Positions 58,735 through 64,000 of a stretch of DNA of 64,000 nucleotides are shown piece after piece. A model generated the notes under the pieces. It made no database searches and had not been told where the DNA came from. It was given only the letters and a program-made list of their open reading frames with translations. The DNA comes from Pectinophora gossypiella. Its lineage: Eukaryota; Arthropoda; Insecta; Lepidoptera; Gelechiidae. The DNA is taken from the NCBI RefSeq assembly GCF_024362695.1, contig NC_065429.1:7531011-7595010 (forward strand), read 5' to 3'. The position numbers and the translations under genes were made by a program. How positions within the stretch are numbered: position 1 is the stretch's first letter; the number at the start of each line of letters is the position of its first letter.

Positions 58735-58885
58735 GTTAACCGGACACAATTCCTGGAAAGCACGTGATATCAACTATCTGGGATCCAAATATGAATTGAA
58801 GCTAGTCAAGTCGAATTCAGTGGTGTACAACTTGACCCGGGATTCGAACCCGCGACTAGTGTCACGATGTAATTAATTCACGTGT
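58735..58885 (-). mobile_element. SINE-like element with tRNA-like end
   Basis: gttaaccggacacaattcct, ggaaagcacgtgatatcaac and a tRNA-like B box on the minus strand (cgcgggttcgaatcccgggt). Related pieces near 30650-30740. Family unnamed. Confidence 0.5.
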
Positions 58886-58935
58886 TCACTACACTGTCAC
58901 TCACTGAATAAAACACTGATTTCTTCAAAGAAACC

Positions 58936-59600
58936 ATATTTATTGAACGTCATGGTTGTCGTCACGTCGCGGGCGCAGCCTTGGGGGGACACCTTCGGCG
59001 CAGTGCCCCCTTGCCGCAAATACGGGCTGGGCACGGGGGCGGGCTACGGCGAGCGAGATTCGCCCCTCCGTAAGCCCTGTCGAATCCGGTGGTGCCGCCG
59101 GCGAGTCAGCCCACTAGGTGGGCCCAGTGAGCGACTCCAGGCAGGCGGCACATGTCTTGTCCGAGGTGTGAGCCGGCGAGCTCGGGTCCGAGGGTTCGGA
59201 CCAGCTCAAGCCGGCGGCGGTCCTATTTGAGACTTTTATTTTGTTTTATATATAAATAAATAAATATAAGGAAAGAAGAGAGAAGAGTAGAGAGAAAGAC
59301 GAAGAGAGGCAAGAGAAACAAAAGTTCAGAGTCAAGTCCAGTAAAGTCAGTCCAGTATGCCGCCGGCGAGGTCGAAGCCATCAACAGTGACGGCTGCCCT
59401 CAAGCCGGCGGACTGGGTCACTCCAGTGCTGGAACCGCATCCACGTCGAGCTCCTCCACCTCTACTAGCTCGCGAGGATACGGTTTCCAGTCGGGTGGGC
59501 GCGCGTGGTATGGAGCCAGATTCCGTAGGTGCACGAAATCTGACTCGAGGTGAAGTCATCCAAGGTCATCCGAGTATATACCTTCGGGGTTACAGGCATG
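58936..59600 (+). other. GC-rich block, origin unknown
   Basis: Two GC-rich stretches (58950-59230, 59355-59560) joined by an A/G-rich tract (59270-59345). A frame over 59354-59554 reads EVEAINSDGCPQAGGLGHSS then a Ser/Thr run and RGYGFQSGGRAWYGARF, but has no start, splice sites or family I know. It could be the 5' region of a LINE. Confidence 0.35.
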
Positions 59601-59677
59601 AAGGCAATGTTATGTTATCGCGTATGATAAACATAACATACACACACACACTTACACTCATTATAGATTTTATAATA

Positions 59678-61300
59678 CACTTCTCATCAAAAAAATCGAA
59701 ACACTTCCGTTTTCATTGTTTCTGTCCGAATTTAACACAAAAAAGAATTCATACGATGAAAAAAAATACATAAATGTATAGCTGGCAGTTTGGCCATTAC
59801 AGTAATAAGCGAAAATTCTAAATTCAAAATTAGAATTTCATTTGTTTATCTTATAAACGAAATGAATCACTGTTTTGAGACAAATGTGTGTTTAGGGTTG
59901 GAGTACATTTAGCGTTTAAAAACTAAAAAATGGCGCCTATCCTTAAACTTTTTGTTTTTTATTTCAATACTGTGACTTTGAGACGTCTGAAAAAAGGTTT
60001 TTTTTCTAAAACGTATGGATACTTCGCCCACAGAAGCCGCCCAAGTTGTGGCATTGCTGGATTCTGGCCTTAGTCAGCGTGTTGTGGCTGCAAGACTGCA
60101 TCTAAGCCTGTCATCTGTTCATAGAGTCTATAAACGTTATCGGGAGACTGGTTTGTTCACGCGCCGTTTAGGATCTGGCAGGAATCGGGTCACTTCTGAG
60201 CGAGATGATCGATTTATTGTAACAACTTCTTTAAGAAATCGACGCCTTAACGCTTTTTAACTGCAGCAGCGGCTTCGTGTTGTACGAAGGGTGGCTGTAA
60301 GTGACTCTACAATTAGAAGAAGGTTGAAGGATCGTGGACTGGTACCGCATAAGCCAGCAAATGGGCCGAAATTAACTGCAGACCATCGAAGAGCGCGCCT
60401 TAACTTTGCACGTGAGCACCAAAATTGGTCATACCTACAGTGGAGCAAAGTTCTCTTTTCTGATGAGTGTAAAATTATGCTGTATGGTAACGACGGAAGG
60501 AATAAGGTCTACAGAAGAGACGGAGAACGCTATGCACAATGCTGCATTGAAGAAAAGGTCAGCTATGGTGGCGGTTCGTGGACGGTTTGGGGAGGAATCA
60601 GCGCCGACGGTAAGACAGAGCTTGCTTTCGTGTCTGGGCCACGTCTGCCTGCACTAAACTGTCATCGGTACGTCGAAGAGTGTCTCGAGCCTCATGTGAT
60701 GCCCTATGCACATTTTATTGGCAACGGCTTCATATTCATGCACGACAATGCTAGGGCTCACACCGCGGGCGTCGTACGAGATTATCTTAACCAAGTCGAT
60801 ATCTCTATTATGGAATGGCCAGCAAGAAGCCCGGACATGAATCCCATTGAACATCTGTGGGATGAATTAAAGAGACGAATTCGAGCAAGAGATCCTGCCC
60901 CAGAAACACTTAGCCAGCTGCAAGATGCAATCCAAGAGGAATGGGACAATATACCACAGCATGTGATCGTGACTCTCATCCGATCGATGAAGAACCGTAT
61001 GGAAGCAGTAATTAGAGCTCGGGGAGGGAATACAAGTTATTAAATAAACGTTTTTTAGCTTTTTTTTTCATTTACGTGTGTTGTTTTATCCATTTCCTTT
61101 ATACTCCATACGGAATAAAAATGACTCATTTAACAAAATACGAAACCTATGACAAATTCATTTAAATTTAGAACATTGATAAGCTCATATTACTCACTAT
61201 TAAACGACATTTAACATTTATTCCTAAATGTACACATTTTTCTGATAATCCTGACAAAACGTAAACTTGCAAGGTGTTTCGATTTTGTTGATGAGAAGTG
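59678..61300 (+). mobile_element. Tc1-type DNA transposon, 1623 bp
   Basis: TIRs of about 29 bp: cacttctcatcaaaaaaatc at the left and gattttgttgatgagaagtg at the right, with TA on both sides (59676-59677, 61301-61302). One transposase gene (60015-61043). Confidence 0.92.
60015..61043 (+). pseudogene. Tc1 transposase, one internal stop
   Basis: A 342-codon frame broken by a TAA at 60258-60260; the frame is otherwise intact on both sides. N-terminal paired-type helix-turn-helix DNA-binding domain (residues about 5-60: LDSGLSQRVVAARLHLSLSS, VHRVYKRYRETG), then a second HTH (VSDSTIRRRLKDRGL). The catalytic DDE domain has FSDECK (first Asp), FMHDNARAH (second Asp) and SPDMNPIEHLWDELKRR (Glu). There are 34 residues between the second Asp and the Glu, so DD34E, the Tc1 class. 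The stop sits between the two halves of the bipartite DNA-binding region. A CAA-to-TAA change would explain it. No frameshift, so this is a young loss. Confidence 0.92.
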
Positions 61301-61301
61301 T

Positions 61302-61600
61302 ATTTATTTTTAAGAAATGTTATTATATTAAACTACGAGTATGTTTAATGTAATTTCCCTTTTTTATATTTTGTTATTTTCTTATTATTATCAACTTATT
61401 AAAAGAACCTGATTAGACGTCGTATATCGGTTCCCTCCGCCTCGCGCCCCGTCCTCGCATTTGCATTTATATAATTTCCGAGTCGCCGCCGCTGCTGGCC
61501 CGCGTGTTGTGACACAGCAAACAGAAAACAGTAAGTGCGCGGACAAAAAAGTTCTGAAATTAATGCGAAAACTATTTCCTCGTATTTCATATTTGTCTAA
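61302..61600. other. Spacer, nothing recognised
   Basis: AT-rich; GC-rich patch 61430-61505 with no supported exon. Confidence 0.45.
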
Positions 61601-61603
61601 GGA

Positions 61604-61657
61604 TGTGATTATCAAGACGCTACAGTGGTAGACCACAGTAGCGTCTTGATAATCACA
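61604..61657. repeat. Near-perfect 52-bp palindrome
   Basis: Left arm GTGATTATCAAGACGCTACA GTGGT, 2-nt spacer AG, right arm ACCACAGTAGCGTCTTGATA ATCAC. Only one of 25 pairs mismatches (A opposite A). Confidence 0.92.
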
Positions 61658-61689
61658 CCCACTAGAGTGGGTAAGACCTTGATTTACGA

Positions 61690-61835
61690 TTTGGATTATT
61701 TTCCCAAAAGACGACAAGGCAGGACAATTCCGTGCTTTGGAAGGAACGTTAAATCGTTAATCCCGGGTACTACCACGGCCGTTACTTGAGTCATGTCAGG
61801 CGCGTTTTATAAATCTATAACAATCCTGATATAAG
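61690..61835 (+). mobile_element. SINE-V2 remnant, strongly diverged
   Basis: ccgtgctttggaaggaacgt, taaatcgttaatcccgggta, ttgagtcatgtcagg. Confidence 0.5.
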
Positions 61836-62286
61836 AAATGACGGAAGATTACCAAAGTAGCTGCAAATTGTCTACAGAAAATTGACAGAATGAAACTCTT
61901 TGAGTCATTCAGAAGAACTCTCAGCTTCATTGTCATACATTCTCACGTCGTCGGACCCATCACTTTTTTCTACCCTTTTCAAATCAAATCAAATCAATTT
62001 ATTTGCGAGAACACAAAAATAAAAAACAAGATCATTTTATTTTGTGTCCTACTTGACATGATTTCTTTCAGATTTCCCCCGAAAGCTGTTCCTTTTTTAT
62101 TCATTTTACTTCTTCGGAGCCACCCCGTGAGATTATGCAACAATTCTCAAACTCAACCCAAGAATATATTTATTAAGTTGCTAACATTTATTAAGTTACA
62201 CTTTGAAAAGTCAATTGTTATAAAAAATAAAAACTGTCGACGTCTCATCTGCTTAAAACTGTTGAGAGTTCGGATAGAGGCCAGGG
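61836..62286. other. Spacer with a LINE-like tail
   Basis: tcaaatcaaatcaaatcaat at 61979 followed by ttatttgcgagaacac suggests a reversed LINE tail. An open frame at 61890 is low-complexity and not called. Confidence 0.4.
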
Positions 62287-62602
62287 GGGTTAAAATGGCC
62301 ACATCGAAGCAATTCATCTAAGAAAGCAATATTGCTATTTGACAAAGGTTTTTAAAAGATGTGTTGCTGTTGCAGTTTCTTGTCATTTCTTCTCCTGAGC
62401 CATAACACCTTGCGAAATGACGTAAATTCAAAAATGTTACATTGACCTTCAACAAGTTTATCCATGATAATTACGTTGAATAAATGATTCTGATTTCTGA
62501 CATTTATTGCCATTGCACACTTACTTTTATATGAGCAAATGTCAAATTGCAATATTGCTTTCTTAGAGGAATTGCTTCGATGTGGCCATTTTAGCCCCCC
62601 AG
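62287..62602. mobile_element. Foldback element split by a LINE end
   Basis: Left arm 62287-62340 (taaaatggccacatcgaagc, aattcatctaagaaagcaat), right arm 62553-62602 (attgctttcttagaggaatt, gcttcgatgtggccatttta). Same family as 54275-54424. Confidence 0.85.
62341..62500 (+). mobile_element. 3' UTR copy of the LINE at 1053-6872
   Basis: gtttttaaaagatgtgttgc, cataacaccttgcgaaatga, gattctgatttctg: equals 6713-6870 almost base for base. Flanked by tgaca on both sides. Confidence 0.88.
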
Positions 62603-62935
62603 TTTGTATCAAGGGGACCCACTGTTCCCTCTTGACTACGGTTCCGGCGTCGCGCATACGTTATACTTTTTATATTCTTTACGACGCATTTTGCGACGTC
62701 CCGGGATATTTTAGACGTTTCTATCGCGTTTCGTTGGTGCAATCTGATTTAATTTCAAATCTTCACTTGCAATCTTCGCCAATGTATATTACGTTGTGGA
62801 ATTTTAGCTGTTTTGTGAAGGGATACGGGGCTAACGAGTATCATAAAACAATTTAATATATCTATACCTAAAGTAGAGGTTTATCTACTGAAATAGGCAA
62901 CGATATAACAAAAAAAAAACGACGCCTCTTTTTTT

Positions 62936-63110
62936 CAAGCTTGAATCACCTGATTGTCTGAAAAAGTAAAATGATTCCGTGCTTCGGAGGGCACTTTTAC
63001 GCCGTTGGTCCCGCAGCGGAGCAGCGTCGTGGAATATTTTCCATACCCCCTCCGGTTGATTGAGGGGAGGCCTGTGCCCAGCAGTAGGACGTATATAGGC
63101 TGTTTATGTT
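62936..63110 (+). mobile_element. SINE-V1 3' half
   Basis: aagcttgaatcacctgattg, core cttcggagggcacttttacg, a shortened middle, tail ggacgtatataggctgttta. Confidence 0.85.
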
Positions 63111-63400
63111 ATGTAATAATGCCTCTATGCTCTACCTGTACTTAATTAATCTACATTATACCCGTGAGATTCCGTTTACCCCAATGATAAATATGTATCT
63201 TATGCACCTATTTTATTTAAAAATGAAGTAATTTGTTTTATTTATACATTAACTTAAACCCACGTCAGTCTATCTGTTATATTGGATCATAATTGTCTAC
63301 CCAATTAACCAATTTTTCCTTTATTTTCAGGTAAGACATGAACTTGTTCATAGAACACCTCCGAATATGCCCGAAGCTAGCACCGGATGTAACCGGTTCG
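63111..63400. other. Spacer, nothing recognised
   Basis: AT-rich; cctttattttcag at 63318-63330 resembles a 3' splice site but no coding exon follows. Confidence 0.4.
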
Positions 63401-63404
63401 TGAC

Positions 63405-63522
63405 TTACCGAAGCACTGCACTGCGGTGCGGATTTATTGCTGTGAGGATCTAGACACGCGGCAGCGTGTCAAGTTCAAGAAACAGCCGCACCGTGCCGTT
63501 CGTGTAATAACACGAACCATTT
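63405..63522. other. Cluster of short hairpins
   Basis: gacacgcggcagcgtgtc (7-bp stem) at 63452, gttcgtgtaataacacgaac (8-bp stem, AATA loop) at 63498, and gcactgcactgcggtgc at 63413. Confidence 0.5.
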
Positions 63523-63814
63523 GAAGCCACTTTTGACCTTCTCATAAATCAAAAACTATTTCACATAAACGTATAAAATATGGCTCATGTATTGATACTT
63601 GCGAGATACACATGTGTTCTAAATTTCATAAACTTATCTCAAACGATTATTTAGATATTAATGTCCAAAAATTTTCATTTTAATCATTGACTGACTGACC
63701 TATAGATCTAAACTCTAACCCAGTTCCAGATGACCTAGAGAGTTAAAATTTAGTATGCAGATAGGTAATTAGAATACAAAGGAAAAAATAAAGAACTGGT
63801 AATTTTTAAATTCT

Positions 63815-64000
63815 ATTATCAACCTTCATAGGTCGATCAAATATATAAATTTCTACGAGTTTCCACTCAAAGTCAATAAATCTGCATCATTTTCACCCGC
63901 AAGTAGTAAGTTTGGCCTAAGTATGCTGTCGACTTCGTCCATCAACCTTCATTGATCGATCAAATATACAGTTTTCTAAGCGTTGCCACTCATAGTCAAT
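63815..64000 (+). repeat. Tandem repeat, about 121-bp period, cut by edge
   Basis: atcaaccttcataggtcgat caaatata at 63819 recurs as atcaaccttcattgatcgat caaatata at 63941, followed in both by ttcta-g-gtt-ccactca agtcaat. Confidence 0.75.

Noticed and set aside
61890..62321. 143-codon frame
   Set aside because: AT-driven, includes a foldback arm, no domain.
63318..63345. 3' splice site at tttattttcag
   Set aside because: No open frame or downstream donor follows.

Overview
The window reads as nuclear DNA of a moth or butterfly (Lepidoptera). It has small spliced exons, AT-rich spacers and very dense interspersed repeats. Several repeat types are, from my knowledge of insect genomes, characteristic of Lepidoptera: Helitrons ending in a hairpin plus CTAG, tRNA-derived SINEs sharing one core, RTE-like 3' tails, and a TIR family starting ACCGACTTC. 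No database could be searched, so family names are by recognition. Nicknames used here: SINE-V1 and SINE-V2 (tRNA-Val-like heads, different tails), SINE-5S (tRNA-like start plus 5S rRNA-like segment, ATG-repeat tail), SINE-K (head gccgtggtagcccagttgg), SINE-T (TGTA-repeat tail), MITE-F (about 310 bp foldback), MITE-S (ends GTACAGTCATGAGCA), MITE-P (arms with TATAATTCGCGCCGC), repeats G, C, Y, Q and L (interspersed, unclassified).

Host genes. (1) A minus-strand gene from 19641 down past the left edge is Mediator subunit 16 (MED16). I rebuilt ten exons (19580-19641, 19241-19415, 18792-18924, 17702-17831, 16921-17123, 16136-16297, 15792-15908, 15004-15071, 8757-8900, 7118-7204). Every junction keeps phase and gives 427 codons; the C-terminal half lies outside. 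(2) Divergent from it, 20894-20978 (+) is a first coding exon with a signal peptide and a long intron; I could not find its other exons. (3) 40403-40550 joined to 41279-41838 (+) is a complete two-exon MADF-BESS DNA-binding protein of 235 residues.

Mobile elements. A complete non-LTR retrotransposon (1053-6872, +) with two intact ORFs splits a MITE-F copy. A second intact one (9673-14266, -), with a PHD-finger ORF1, splits a repeat G copy inside MED16 intron 8. Two non-autonomous Helitrons (7242-7742, 38004-38436), a DD34E Tc1 element with one internal stop (59678-61300), a TIR element with a four-unit internal tandem array (47202-49208), several TIR or foldback MITEs, and about 35 SINE copies or fragments fill the rest. 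At least seven nested insertions can be read directly, some with target-site duplications.

The most unusual pattern is that repeats sit on the splice sites of MED16. A 20-bp minisatellite copies the exon 9 donor about 20 times. A SINE-T landed at intron position +5 of exon 3 and its duplication preserves the donor. A foldback hairpin begins about 21 nt after the exon 8 donor. The pyrimidine tract before exon 4 derives from repeat L. The second is the SINE-5S head, which joins a tRNA-like start to a 5S rRNA-like segment and shares its core with tRNA-headed SINEs.
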